From the NCBI GenBank assembly GCA_019247845.1, contig JAFBAL010000061.1:1-64000 (forward strand): 64,000 nt of DNA, given 5' to 3'. The first letter of the stretch is position 1; each line of letters opens with the position of its first letter. The notes under the pieces are model-generated. The model made no database searches. It was not told the DNA's origin and saw only the letters and a program-made list of their open reading frames with translations. Positions 9,099-16,877 of this stretch are shown here, one piece after another. Position numbers and translations under genes: made by a program. The stretch comes from Alphaproteobacteria bacterium. GTDB lineage: Bacteria > Pseudomonadota > Alphaproteobacteria > Micropepsales > Micropepsaceae.

Positions 9099-9742
9099 AC
9101 TTCGAGGTTCCCCTCATCGGCGACCTTCAACAGCAGCATCTGCGCGCGCCAATCAACGAGGATCAGCCCATGGCTTTTGCTCAGCGTCATGAAGGCGCGG
9201 GCCAGGACCTCGTTGTCCGCGCCCGGCGGCATGGCCGCGCCCAACACGCTGAGATCATGCATGCCGTAGAGCCAGACCTTCCCCGCAAGCGGCAGCGAGA
9301 AGGCGTCCGCCACGCGTCCGGCCACCTCGCCGCCGCCATGGAACAGCACCGGGCCCGGACCGGCCGCCGCGCCGAACATGCATCCCAGCATGGCCGCCGG
9401 CCCCGCAAGCACGGGCCTGGCATCGAGCTCGCGCTCGAAGATCTCGCGATAGCCGCCGGCGACGCGGTTCCGGGCCTCGAACGCCTTGAGCGACGTCAGC
9501 TTGCGCGCGATCTCGTCGCGCCGGTCGTGGGCAAGGAACTCGATCTGGCGCCAGTCGTCCTCGTGGAACACGAGGTCGGCCTCGCCGGGCGGGCCCGCCA
9601 TGGGCTCCAAAGGATAGTCGTCGGTCGCGATCGTCGCCAGCGAGTAGAGCAGCCTGGCGGGGTCGACGGTCCGGACCGACGGCGGCGCGGGCGCTGCGGT
9701 CCCTTTGTCGGCGCCGAGCCAATCGCGCAGCTTTTTCATCAA
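9086..9742 (-). CDS. Conserved hypothetical protein upstream of P450
   Basis: I do not recognise this 218-residue protein. It has no signal peptide and only moderate hydrophobic patches. It starts with a basic MMKKLRDWLG helix and a Pro/Ala-rich linker to about residue 25, then a folded-looking domain with an acidic FHEDDWRQIEF motif near residue 60, a Gly-rich AAMLGCMFGAAAG segment, and a C-terminal GLILVDWRAQMLLLKV strand pair. The end overlaps the P450 start by 13 nt on the same strand, so the two are probably co-transcribed and may be functionally linked. Codon use matches the neighbours, so it looks like a real gene. Confidence 0.7.
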   Translation of the reverse strand: MMKKLRDWLGADKGTAAPAPPSVRTVDPARLLYSLATIATDDYPLEPMAGPPGEADLVFHEDDWRQIEFLAHDRRDEIARKLTSLKAFEARNRVAGGYREIFERELDARPVLAGPAAMLGCMFGAAAGPGPVLFHGGGEVAGRVADAFSLPLAGKVWLYGMHDLSVLGAAMPPGADNEVLARAFMTLSKSHGLILVDWRAQMLLLKVADEGNLEVWRP

Positions 9743-9856
9743 CTCACCTCTCCCGCGGCCATTGTCGCGAAAGCCAACAATCGCACGCCGCGGGCAAAAG
9801 GTGCATTGACTCGAATGTCGCGGCGCTTACTCTTCGCCCTTTCGGGCAGTGAGCGC

Positions 9857-10348
9857 ATGGCCAAGGACTATATCGGCTACCAAAACCTGATCGACACCGC
9901 GCTGCGCGGCGTCGTGCGCGAGGCGCTCAGGCGCGTCGAGAAGCAGGGGCTGATCGGCGCGCATCATTTCTGCCTGACCTTCAAGACGCGCTTCCCGGGA
10001 CTCGAGATCCCCGACTTCCTGCGCGAGCAATATCCCGACGAGATGATGATCATCCTCCAGCACCAGTTCTCGGGGCTGAAGGTGAAGGAGCATCACTTCG
10101 AGGTCACGCTGGCCTTCCGCAAGGTGCCGGCGACGCTGGTCATCCCCTACGAGGCGCTGACCGCCTTCTCCGATCCCGGCGTGCAGTTCGTGCTGCCGCT
10201 CAAGCCTGCCGAGCACGCGGCGCGCGCCACCACGGCCAAGCTCGCGCCGGCACCCGCACCGGAGCAGAACCGCGAAACGCCTGCGCCGGCCGAAAAGCCC
10301 CCCGCGCCGGGCGAGGTCGTGAGCCTGGATTCGTTCAGGAAGAAGTAG
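9857..10348 (+). CDS. sspB: ClpXP protease adaptor SspB, alphaproteobacterial type
   Basis: SspB tethers ssrA-tagged and some regulatory proteins to ClpXP. The 163-residue protein shows the alphaproteobacterial pattern: DYIGYQNLIDTALRGVVREAL at the start, the HFCLTFKTRFPG substrate-groove strand, PDEMMIILQHQF, a folded core to about residue 115, a flexible Ala/Pro/Glu linker, and the short C-terminal tail VVSLDSFRKK that docks on the ClpX zinc domain. I start at 9857 (MAKDYIGY), which fits homologues; an upstream ATG at 9815 would add 14 residues. In other Alphaproteobacteria sspB lies near fumC, RHH and DUF4169 genes, as here, except for an inserted toxin-antitoxin pair. Confidence 0.9.
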   Translation: MAKDYIGYQNLIDTALRGVVREALRRVEKQGLIGAHHFCLTFKTRFPGLEIPDFLREQYPDEMMIILQHQFSGLKVKEHHFEVTLAFRKVPATLVIPYEALTAFSDPGVQFVLPLKPAEHAARATTAKLAPAPAPEQNRETPAPAEKPPAPGEVVSLDSFRKK

Positions 10349-10368
10349 GGCCGGAAGAAATAGGCGCG

Positions 10369-10397
10369 TTGCTATCAACGCTATCATTGCTTACAAT
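10369..10397 (+). promoter_or_regulatory. Sigma70-type promoter of the fitAB-like operon
   Basis: TTGCTA (10369-10374) and TACAAT (10392-10397) are separated by exactly 17 bp. The expected transcription start, about seven bases after the -10, falls on the ATG of the antitoxin gene at 10404, so the mRNA may be leaderless; no Shine-Dalgarno sequence precedes that ATG. Confidence 0.65.
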
Positions 10398-10400
10398 GAT
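10383..10400. promoter_or_regulatory. Palindromic operator of the fitAB-like operon
   Basis: ATCATTG-CTTA-CAATGAT is a perfect 7-bp inverted repeat with a 4-bp centre. It covers the -10 hexamer and ends four bases before the antitoxin ATG. RHH antitoxins such as FitA bind inverted repeats in their own promoters, so this is the likely autoregulatory site. Confidence 0.7.
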
Positions 10401-10403
10401 CAC

Positions 10404-10646
10404 ATGGCAAACATGCTCATCCGCAATCTCGACGACCAGGTGAAGAAGCGCCTGCGGCTTCGCGCCGCGGAGCATGGACGCTCGATGGAAGAAGAAGTGC
10501 GCGAGATCCTTAGCCGCGAAACCAAGGCAGCCGGACAGCCTGCCGGCTTGGGCGACTCGATCCGCAAGCGCTTTGCGCCGCTTGGCGGAATGGACCTCAA
10601 AATTCCGTCGCGCCGCGCCATCCGCAAGCCGCCCGAGTTGAAATGA
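10404..10646 (+). CDS. FitA-type ribbon-helix-helix antitoxin
   Basis: An 80-residue protein with an N-terminal ribbon-helix-helix DNA-binding domain: strand MLIRNLDDQVKKRLRLRAA followed by EHGRSMEEEVREIL, the standard FitA/StbC arrangement. The C-terminal half is basic and less ordered and would wrap the toxin. The gene overlaps the PIN toxin by four bases (ATGA), the normal coupling that makes antitoxin before toxin. It is probably autoregulated through the palindrome over its -10 box. The name FitA-like rests on domain order and pairing, not on close identity. Confidence 0.85.
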   Translation: MANMLIRNLDDQVKKRLRLRAAEHGRSMEEEVREILSRETKAAGQPAGLGDSIRKRFAPLGGMDLKIPSRRAIRKPPELK

Positions 10647-11062
10647 TCATCCTGGACACGAACGTCCTCTCGGAGCCGGCAAGGCCGCGCCCGTCGGAGG
10701 CCGTAATCGGTTGGCTCAATGCGCAAGCGCGGGCCGACGTCTTCACGACGGCCGTCACCGAAGCCGAGATTCTTCTTCGAGTGGAGCTGATGCCCGCCGG
10801 AAGAAGACGTAACACTTTGACCGAGCAAGTACGCCGCACTTTCGACGAGGATTTCCACGGCCGCGTCCTGCCGTTCGACAGTGTCGCGGCTCGGGCTTAC
10901 GCGACACTTGTGGCAAGCCGGCAGAAGGCGGGAAAGCCTCTGCAGGACGCGGACGCGCAGATCGCCGCGATCGCCCTTTCGCGCGGCGCATCCGTCGCGA
11001 CCCGCAACGTCGGACATTTTTCCGGATGCGGCCTCGACATCATCAACCCCTGGACGGCATGA
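10643..11062 (+). CDS. FitB/VapC-type PIN-domain toxin
   Basis: A 139-residue PIN-domain ribonuclease. It begins [11 protein letters not shown], supplying the first catalytic aspartate (Asp5); further acidic residues are in [19 protein letters not shown], a stretch highly typical of FitB, and in [13 protein letters not shown] near residue 103. The end [21 protein letters not shown] matches the family's last catalytic strand. Such toxins cut RNA with bound metal unless held by the antitoxin. All the expected residues seem present, so it is probably active. It overlaps the antitoxin by four bases and ends one base before fumC, an unusual arrangement. Confidence 0.88.
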   Translation: MIILDTNVLSEPARPRPSEAVIGWLNAQARADVFTTAVTEAEILLRVELMPAGRRRNTLTEQVRRTFDEDFHGRVLPFDSVAARAYATLVASRQKAGKPLQDADAQIAAIALSRGASVATRNVGHFSGCGLDIINPWTA

Positions 11063-11063
11063 C

Positions 11064-12455
11064 ATGACCAAGACCCGCACCGAAACCGATACGTTCGGCC
11101 CCATCGACGTCGATGCGACGCGCTATTGGGGCGCGCAGGCCGAGCGTTCGCGCGCCAACTTCAAGATCGGCTGGGAGAAGCAGCCGCTGCCGATCGTGCG
11201 CGCGCTCGGCATCGTCAAGCGCGCCGCGGCCGAGACCAACATGGCGCTGGGCCTGCTCGACAGGCAGCTCGGCGAGACCATCGTGGCGGCGGCGCAGGAA
11301 GTGATCGACGGCAAGCTGAACGACCAATTCCCGCTCGTCGTGTGGCAGACGGGCTCGGGCACCCAGTCCAACATGAACGCCAACGAGGTGATCTCGAACC
11401 GCGCGATCGAGATGCTGGGCGGGACCATGGGCTCGAAGAAGCCGGTCCATCCCAACGACCACGTCAACATGAGCCAGTCGTCGAACGACACCTATCCGAC
11501 CGCGATGCACATCGCCTCGGCCGAGCAGATCGTGCGCGACCTGCTGCCCGCGCTCGTCCATCTGCGCGACGCGCTGAAGAAGAAGCAGGACGAGTTCAAG
11601 GACATCATCAAGATCGGCCGCACCCATACCCAGGACGCGACCCCGTTGACGCTCGGCCAGGAGTTCTCGGGCTACGTGACCCAGGTGTCGAACGGCATCG
11701 AGCGCGTCGAGCAGACCCTGCCCAAGCTGATGGAGCTCGCGCAGGGCGGCACCGCGGTCGGCACGGGCTTGAACGCGCCCAAGGGCTTCGCGGAAGAGGT
11801 CGCGGGGCGCATCGCCGCGATCACCGGGCTTGCCTTCACCTCCGCGCCCAACAAGTTCGAGGCGCTGGCCGCGCACGACGCGATGGTCTTCAGCCACGGC
11901 GCGATCAACACGCTGGCCGCCTCGCTGTTCAAGATCGCCAACGACATCCGTCTGCTCGGCTCGGGCCCGCGCTCGGGACTGGGCGAGCTGGCGCTGCCCG
12001 AGAACGAGCCCGGCTCGTCGATCATGCCGGGCAAGGTCAACCCGACGCAGTGCGAGGCGATGACCCAGGTCTGCGTGCAGATCTTCGGCAACCACGCGGC
12101 GCTGACCTTCGCGGATTCCCAGGGCCATTTCGAGCTCAACGTCTACAATCCGGTGATGGCCTACAACTTCCTGCAGAGCGTGCGGCTGATGGCCGACGCG
12201 GCGGTGAGCTTCACCGACCATTGCGTGACGGGCATCGAGGCGCGCCGCGACAACATCAAGGCGGGGCTGGAGCGTTCCTTGATGCTGGTCACCGCGCTCG
12301 CGCCCAAGATCGGCTACGACAACGCCGCCAAGATCGCCAAGACCGCGCACAAGAACGGCACCACCCTGAAGGAGGAGGCGGTGAAGCTCGGCCTCGTCAG
12401 CGCGGAAGAGTTCGACGCGGTCGTGCGCCCCGAAGACATGCTGGGGCCGAAATAG
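11064..12455 (+). CDS. fumC: Class II fumarate hydratase FumC
   Basis: FumC converts fumarate to L-malate in the TCA cycle without an iron-sulfur cluster. The 463-residue length is normal. The superfamily signature [13 protein letters not shown] is present near residue 315, with [14 protein letters not shown] and [18 protein letters not shown] forming the rest of the active site and [11 protein letters not shown] carrying the catalytic histidine region. The ATG at 11064 gives the conserved [11 protein letters not shown] start. It lies one base after the fitB-like stop with no clear ribosome binding site or promoter, so it may depend on the upstream transcript. The next gene begins three bases after its stop. 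Confidence 0.97.
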   Translation: MTKTRTETDTFGPIDVDATRYWGAQAERSRANFKIGWEKQPLPIVRALGIVKRAAAETNMALGLLDRQLGETIVAAAQEVIDGKLNDQFPLVVWQTGSGTQSNMNANEVISNRAIEMLGGTMGSKKPVHPNDHVNMSQSSNDTYPTAMHIASAEQIVRDLLPALVHLRDALKKKQDEFKDIIKIGRTHTQDATPLTLGQEFSGYVTQVSNGIERVEQTLPKLMELAQGGTAVGTGLNAPKGFAEEVAGRIAAITGLAFTSAPNKFEALAAHDAMVFSHGAINTLAASLFKIANDIRLLGSGPRSGLGELALPENEPGSSIMPGKVNPTQCEAMTQVCVQIFGNHAALTFADSQGHFELNVYNPVMAYNFLQSVRLMADAAVSFTDHCVTGIEARRDNIKAGLERSLMLVTALAPKIGYDNAAKIAKTAHKNGTTLKEEAVKLGLVSAEEFDAVVRPEDMLGPK

Positions 12456-12458
12456 ATC

Positions 12459-13178
12459 GTGGCGCGCGGGAAAGACTCGCTCGTCCTCGTCCACGACAAC
12501 GCCAGTGGCGGCGTCTCGCTCTGGCAGGAGACGCACAACCAGAGCGACGCGGACCGGGACGGCGTCAGCCTCGCCGGCTATATCCACGCCATGTTCGGCC
12601 TGCTGTTGCAAGCCCGGGCGAGACGCGTGTTGATGATCGGTTGCGGCGGCGGCACGCTCGCCACGATGCTGCACCGCAGGGGCATCGAGACCGTCGTGGT
12701 CGACGTCGACGCGCGATCGATCGAGATCGCGCGCAGCTATTTCAGCATGCCGCGCGAGATCGAGACCCATGTCGGCGACGGCCTGCGCTTCCTCGTCAAG
12801 GAGCCGCGCCGCTTCGACGGCATCGTGCTCGACGCTTTCGACGGAAAGGGGATTCCGCCGCATCTGCTGACCGGCGCTTTTTTCCGCGCCGCCAGGTCGC
12901 GGATGCGCGCGCGCGGCGCGATCTTCCTGATGAACCTGATCGCCAAGGACGACGACGACCGCACCGCCGACAGGATCGCGGCTCGCCTGCGCGGCGTCTG
13001 GCGCAGCGTGCGCATCCTGGACTCGGTCGGCTGGATCGACCGCAATGCCGTCATCGCGGCGGGGGCGGTGCGAGACTTGCGGCGGCCGCCGCTCCTGGTC
13101 CGTCCCGCCCGCAGCGCGGCGAAGCTCGGGCGCGATCTCAAGACCATGGCGTTCCGCACCGTCCGGCCCGATGCTTAA
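12459..13178 (+). CDS. Spermidine synthase-like SAM-fold protein
   Basis: A 239-residue protein with a class I methyltransferase or aminopropyltransferase fold. It shows the nucleotide-binding loop MIGCGGGTLATML, then VVDVDARSIEIARSYF and a GDGLRFLVKEP stretch, which is the spermidine synthase pattern (VGDG, Asp for the propylamine donor). The IVLDAFDGKGIPPHL strand corresponds to the catalytic DAF(D/G) region. True SpeE polyamine residues are not obviously complete, so it may act on another substrate or be a relic. It starts with GTG three bases after fumC and its end overlaps the RHH gene by eight bases. Confidence 0.75.
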   Translation: MARGKDSLVLVHDNASGGVSLWQETHNQSDADRDGVSLAGYIHAMFGLLLQARARRVLMIGCGGGTLATMLHRRGIETVVVDVDARSIEIARSYFSMPREIETHVGDGLRFLVKEPRRFDGIVLDAFDGKGIPPHLLTGAFFRAARSRMRARGAIFLMNLIAKDDDDRTADRIAARLRGVWRSVRILDSVGWIDRNAVIAAGAVRDLRRPPLLVRPARSAAKLGRDLKTMAFRTVRPDA

Positions 13179-13380
13179 GAAGCGCTCCTTCTCCTTGTCC
13201 GGTCACCGCACCAGCGTGGCGCTGGAGGCCGAGTTCTGGGCGATCGTCGAGGCCGAGGCGCGGCGCGAGGACCTGAGCCTGGCCGGCTATGTCTCCAGGA
13301 TCGACCGCGCGCGGGGCGAACGCCCGCTGGCGAGCGCGCTGCGCCTGGCCGCGCTTGCTGCTGCCAAATCCGGGTCCTGA
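13171..13380 (+). CDS. Small ribbon-helix-helix protein (RHH_4 type)
   Basis: This 69-residue protein matches the RHH_4 type of single-domain DNA-binding proteins found beside fumC, sspB and DUF4169 genes in many Alphaproteobacteria. The strand KKRSFSLSGHRTSVALEAEFW is followed by helix-forming IVEAEARREDLSLAGYVSRID. A dimer could bind DNA through the strand, but no target is known. It starts inside the end of the preceding gene. A GCTATAGAA -10-like sequence lies just after its stop, in the gap before the glutathione S-transferase pair. Confidence 0.75.
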   Translation: MLKKRSFSLSGHRTSVALEAEFWAIVEAEARREDLSLAGYVSRIDRARGERPLASALRLAALAAAKSGS

Positions 13381-13417
13381 CCTGCTATAGAACCGGGGCC
13401 CCTCACGGAGACGCCCC

Positions 13418-14020
13418 ATGATCACGCTGTACCACCGCCCCCGGACGCGCTCGTCGCGGTTCCTGTGGCTGCTCGAAGAGCTCGGCGCGCCCTACCAGGT
13501 CAAGCTGACGACCACGCTGTCGCCCGACGGCACCGGCGCCCGCGACGCGGCCAATCCCCATCCGCACGGCAAGGTGCCGGCGATCATGGATTCCGACGAC
13601 GGCACGGTGGTGTTCGAGTCGCCGGCGATCGTCCTCTACCTGACCGACAAGTTCCCGACCGCCGGCATCGGCCCCGCGATCGGCGACAAGGACCGCGGCG
13701 CCTATCTGTCGTGGCTCGCCTACTATACCGGCGTGTTCGAGCCCTCCTTCATGTCGAAGTTCATGAACGTCGAGGTGCCGGTCGGCAGCGCGGGCTGGGT
13801 CTCGGTCGAGAAGATGATGCCCACCATCATCGAGACCTTGTCGAACGGGCCGTATCTGCTGGGCGACAGGTTTTCCGGCGCCGACGTCCTCTATTCCACG
13901 ACCTTCGCGCTGTTCGCCAATACGCCCGTGAAGCAGGAGTCGCCGGTGATCGAGGCTTACGTGAAGCGCGCGCTGGCTCGGCCGGCCTATGCGCGCGCGC
14001 AAGCCCGCGAGGACGGCTGA
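13418..14020 (+). CDS. Glutathione S-transferase, first of a tandem pair
   Basis: A 200-residue GST. The N-terminal thioredoxin-like domain runs MITLYHRPRTRSSRFLWLLEELGAPY, with a catalytic Ser or Arg in the PRTRSSR loop, cis-proline in GKVPAIMD and the glutathione-binding VVFESPAIVLYL. The C-terminal helical domain has the conserved LGDRFSGADVLY N-capping motif. It conjugates or reduces with glutathione in the cytoplasm; substrate unknown. GGAG lies eight bases before the ATG and a GCTATAGAA -10-like box about 30 bases upstream. Its TGA shares one base with the ATG of the second copy. Confidence 0.9.
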   Translation: MITLYHRPRTRSSRFLWLLEELGAPYQVKLTTTLSPDGTGARDAANPHPHGKVPAIMDSDDGTVVFESPAIVLYLTDKFPTAGIGPAIGDKDRGAYLSWLAYYTGVFEPSFMSKFMNVEVPVGSAGWVSVEKMMPTIIETLSNGPYLLGDRFSGADVLYSTTFALFANTPVKQESPVIEAYVKRALARPAYARAQAREDG

Positions 14021-14607
14021 TGATCACGCTCTACCATTCGCCGCAGACGCGCTCGTCCAGCATCGTGTGGCTGCTGGAGGAGCTGGGCGTGCCTTACGGG
14101 ACGAAGCACGTCACCTTCCGCCGCGTCGACGGCACCGGCGCGCGCGATCCGGTCAATCCGCATCCGCACGGCAAGGTGCCGGCGCTGACCGACGGCGGCG
14201 ACACGCTGTTCGAGAGCAGCGCCATCGCGCTCTATCTGACCGACAAGTACCGGGCGACCTGGATGGGTCCTGCCGCTGGCGAAGCAGGCCGCGACGCCTA
14301 TCTCTCCTGGCTCGCCTATCGCCCCGGCGTGCTGGAGCCGGCGCTGATCCTGCGCCGGCTGGGCACGCCGCATGTCCAGGGCATGATGGGATGGGCCGAG
14401 GCGAACGAGGTCGAAGAGGTGCTGAACGCACATCTCGCCGCCCGCGACTACTTCCTCGGCGACAGGTTCTCGGCCGTGGACATCCTTCTGGGAGGCGGCA
14501 TCCATTTCATGCTGATGGCCAGGATGATGAGCGAGACCGAGGTGTTGAAGGCCTATGCGGCCCGCGTCACCGCGCGGCCCGCTTTCGCCAGGATGATGGC
14601 CGCGTGA
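14020..14607 (+). CDS. Glutathione S-transferase, second of a tandem pair
   Basis: A 195-residue GST clearly related to the preceding one. Both begin MITLYH, carry TRSS, WLLEELG, DGTGARD, NPHPHGKVPA and a LGDRFS(G/A) helix-cap, so this is a local duplication that has since diverged, mainly in the C-terminal substrate-binding helices. FESSAIALYL is the glutathione-binding element. The start ATG at 14020 overlaps the previous stop by one base and the gene ends inside the GTG start of the DUF4169 gene. Substrate unknown. Confidence 0.9.
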   Translation: MITLYHSPQTRSSSIVWLLEELGVPYGTKHVTFRRVDGTGARDPVNPHPHGKVPALTDGGDTLFESSAIALYLTDKYRATWMGPAAGEAGRDAYLSWLAYRPGVLEPALILRRLGTPHVQGMMGWAEANEVEEVLNAHLAARDYFLGDRFSAVDILLGGGIHFMLMARMMSETEVLKAYAARVTARPAFARMMAA

Positions 14608-14786
14608 CGGCCGAGATCGTCAACCTGCGCCGCGCCCGCAAGGCGCGCGGCCGCGCCGAAAAGGAGCGCGAGGCCGAGGCCAACCGCGCCAAGCACGGCA
14701 CGCCCAAGTCGGCGCGCGACCTGGCCGAGGCGCGCGCGCAAAAGGCGGCGCGCGATCTGGAGGCCGGGAAGCTGGACGAGACTTGA
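14604..14786 (+). CDS. DUF4169 family protein
   Basis: A 60-residue, highly charged protein starting with GTG at 14604, overlapping the preceding stop. The opening TAEIVNLRRARKARGRAEKE followed by ANRAKHGTPK and a helical Ala/Glu/Lys/Arg tail is the DUF4169 pattern (usually AEIVNLRRARK...ANRAKFGRTK). The family is restricted largely to Alphaproteobacteria and lies near fumC and sspB; its function is not known. It is predicted to be one long helix and could bind nucleic acid or ribosomes, but that is a guess. The next gene starts with TTG within its stop codon. Confidence 0.85.
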   Translation: MTAEIVNLRRARKARGRAEKEREAEANRAKHGTPKSARDLAEARAQKAARDLEAGKLDET

Positions 14787-15592
14787 GCACGACCCAGCTC
14801 TTCAACGGCCTGGCCTCGGATTATCAAGCCTATCGGCCGCGCTATGCGGCTGCGGCGCTCGCGGAGCTTGAGGCCTTCGCCGCGCCGCTGCCCGAAGGCA
14901 CGGTGCTCGATGTCGGCGCCGGCACGGGCATCCTGCTGCGCCAGTTGTGCGAGACCTTCGGCGCCGGGCTTCGCTATGTCGGCATCGAGCCCGGCCGCGA
15001 CATGATCGCGAAGGCACGGCAGGCGACGGCGGCGCATCTTCCCGTCGCCTTCGTCGAAGCGCCTGCCGAGTCCGTGCCGCTCGAAAGCGGAAGCGCGGCC
15101 CTGCTCGCGACAGCCCAGGCGCTGCACTGGTTCGATCGGCCGCGTTTCTATGCCGAAGCCGCGCGGCTTCTGGCGCCGGGCGGAACCTGTGCCGTGCTCT
15201 ACAATCAGCGCGACACCGCGGACGCGTTCAACGCCGCCTATGAGGATTTCACCGCTCCGTTCAACGCCCGCAGCGAGGACGAGGCCACGGGCAGCGAGAA
15301 GCGCGGAGGGCTGGGCATCGTGCTCCTGCGCGACGGCACCTTCCGCCCCGAGATCGCGGCGCGGTTCGGCGCGGCGCTCGAGTTCCACCATCCCTGGCGG
15401 CGCCGGATGACGGACGAGGAGGTGGTGGGCCAGGCGCGCTCGACCGTGCAGATGCGCAACGTGGTCCGGGCGCTTGGCGAGACCGAAGCCATGCAGCGCT
15501 TGCGCGATCTGATCGCGCGCCATACGAAAGGGGCAGGCGAATTCGAAGTGCCGTACGTCACGTCGCTGATCGCCGCCAAGAGGCGCGTGTGA
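14783..15592 (+). CDS. Class I SAM-dependent methyltransferase
   Basis: A 269-residue methyltransferase. Motif I is VLDVGAGTGILLRQL near residue 40; motif II has an acidic GIEPGRDM; the post-motif regions AESVPLESGSAALLATAQALHWF and a LLAPGGTCAVLYNQRD strand are typical of the ubiE/Tam-type group that acts on small molecules. The start is TTG at 14783 overlapping the DUF4169 stop; STTQLFNGLASDYQAYRP then reads like the usual N-terminus of this family (FSxxAxxYxxxRP). The end overlaps the CoA transferase GTG. Substrate unknown. Confidence 0.85.
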   Translation: MSTTQLFNGLASDYQAYRPRYAAAALAELEAFAAPLPEGTVLDVGAGTGILLRQLCETFGAGLRYVGIEPGRDMIAKARQATAAHLPVAFVEAPAESVPLESGSAALLATAQALHWFDRPRFYAEAARLLAPGGTCAVLYNQRDTADAFNAAYEDFTAPFNARSEDEATGSEKRGGLGIVLLRDGTFRPEIAARFGAALEFHHPWRRRMTDEEVVGQARSTVQMRNVVRALGETEAMQRLRDLIARHTKGAGEFEVPYVTSLIAAKRRV

Positions 15593-16752
15593 AAGGTCCG
15601 TTCTCGGGGATTCTCGTCGTCGATCTCACCCGCGTGCTCGCGGGCCCCTATTGCGCGCTTCTGCTGGCCGAGCTCGGCGCGCGGGTGATCAAGGTCGAGC
15701 CGCCGGTCAAGGGCGACGACAGCCGCCACTATGGACCCTATCTCACCGCCAAATCGGGCGCGGTGAAGTCGGGCTATTTCGCCAGCGTCAACCGCGGCAA
15801 GGAATCCATCGCCCTCGACCTGAAGAGCGACGCCGACCGCAAGGTGTTCGAGGCGCTTCTGGCGCGCGCCGACGTGCTGATCGAGAACTATCGCGGCGGC
15901 ACGATGGAGAAGCTGGGTTACGGCTACGACGCGCTGAAGGACAGATATCCCAAGCTGATCTATGCGGCGGTTTCGGGCTTCGGCCACACCGGGCCTTATG
16001 CCAAGCGCCCGGCTTACGACATGATCGCGCAGGCGATGGGCGGGGTGATGAGCCTGACCGGCCATCCCGGCGGCGAGCCCACGCGCGTCGGCACCTCGAC
16101 CGGCGACATCACGGCGGCGCTCTTCGCCACCATCGGGGTCGCGAGCGCGCTCTACGACCGCCAGCGCAGCGGGCGCGGGCAGAAGGTCGACGTCGCCATG
16201 CTGGACAGCCAGGTGGCCGTGCTCGAGAACGCGATCTCGCGCCATGTCGCGACCGGCGAGATCCCGGGCAAGCTGGGCAGCCGCCATCCCTCGATCGCGC
16301 CCTTTGCGACCTTCGCGACCGGAGACGGCCATATCGCGCTGGCCGCCGGCAACGACGCGCTGTTCGTCAAGACCGCCGAGGTGCTGGGCCGCGCGGAATG
16401 GAAAGACGATCCGCGCTTCGACACCAACCTCGCGCGCGTGCGCCACGTCGATGCGCTCACCGCCGAAATCGAGGCGGTGCTCAAGACGCGCAGCTCGCGC
16501 GAATGGCTCGACGCGCTTCAGGCCGCGGGAATCCCTTCGGGCCCGCTGAACGACGTGGCCCAGGTGATGGCCGACCCGCAGGTTCTGGCGCGCAACATGA
16601 TCGTGGAGTCGCTCGATCCCGAGCTGGGCGCGGTGCGCATGCAGGGCAACCCGATCAAGCTCAGCGCCCATGACGATCCCAAGACCCGGCCTGCGGCGCC
16701 CGAGCTGGACGCGGATCGCGCGGCGATCTTGCGCGAGCTGGGGCTGGCATAA
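15589..16752 (+). CDS. CaiB/BaiF family CoA transferase
   Basis: A 387-residue class III CoA transferase. The opening GPFSGILVVDLTRVLAGPYC, the CoA-binding VEPP region, SVNRGKESIALDLKS and LIENYRGGTMEKLG are all family signatures, and Asp173 in GTSTGDITAALFA aligns with the catalytic aspartate that forms the acyl-anhydride. It moves CoA between carboxylic acids; relatives act on formate/oxalate, carnitine or methyl-branched acids. It starts with GTG in the stop of the methyltransferase gene and ends the compact run that began at fumC. The substrate cannot be inferred from its neighbours. Confidence 0.92.
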   Translation: MKGPFSGILVVDLTRVLAGPYCALLLAELGARVIKVEPPVKGDDSRHYGPYLTAKSGAVKSGYFASVNRGKESIALDLKSDADRKVFEALLARADVLIENYRGGTMEKLGYGYDALKDRYPKLIYAAVSGFGHTGPYAKRPAYDMIAQAMGGVMSLTGHPGGEPTRVGTSTGDITAALFATIGVASALYDRQRSGRGQKVDVAMLDSQVAVLENAISRHVATGEIPGKLGSRHPSIAPFATFATGDGHIALAAGNDALFVKTAEVLGRAEWKDDPRFDTNLARVRHVDALTAEIEAVLKTRSSREWLDALQAAGIPSGPLNDVAQVMADPQVLARNMIVESLDPELGAVRMQGNPIKLSAHDDPKTRPAAPELDADRAAILRELGLA

Positions 16753-16877
16753 GGCGGCCCGTGTCGTTTTGGCGCTTGCCGTCCTGGCGGTGCCGGCCTG
16801 CCTGGTGGCCACGTGGGGGGTGAAAAGCGCGGGCGAAATCCCTATCATATGACCATGCCACTTGAATCGAGCTTTCC

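Noticed and set aside
16753..16877. Short hydrophobic frame between the CoA transferase and uvrD
   Set aside because: It has no ribosome binding site, begins inside the upstream gene and is too short to support.
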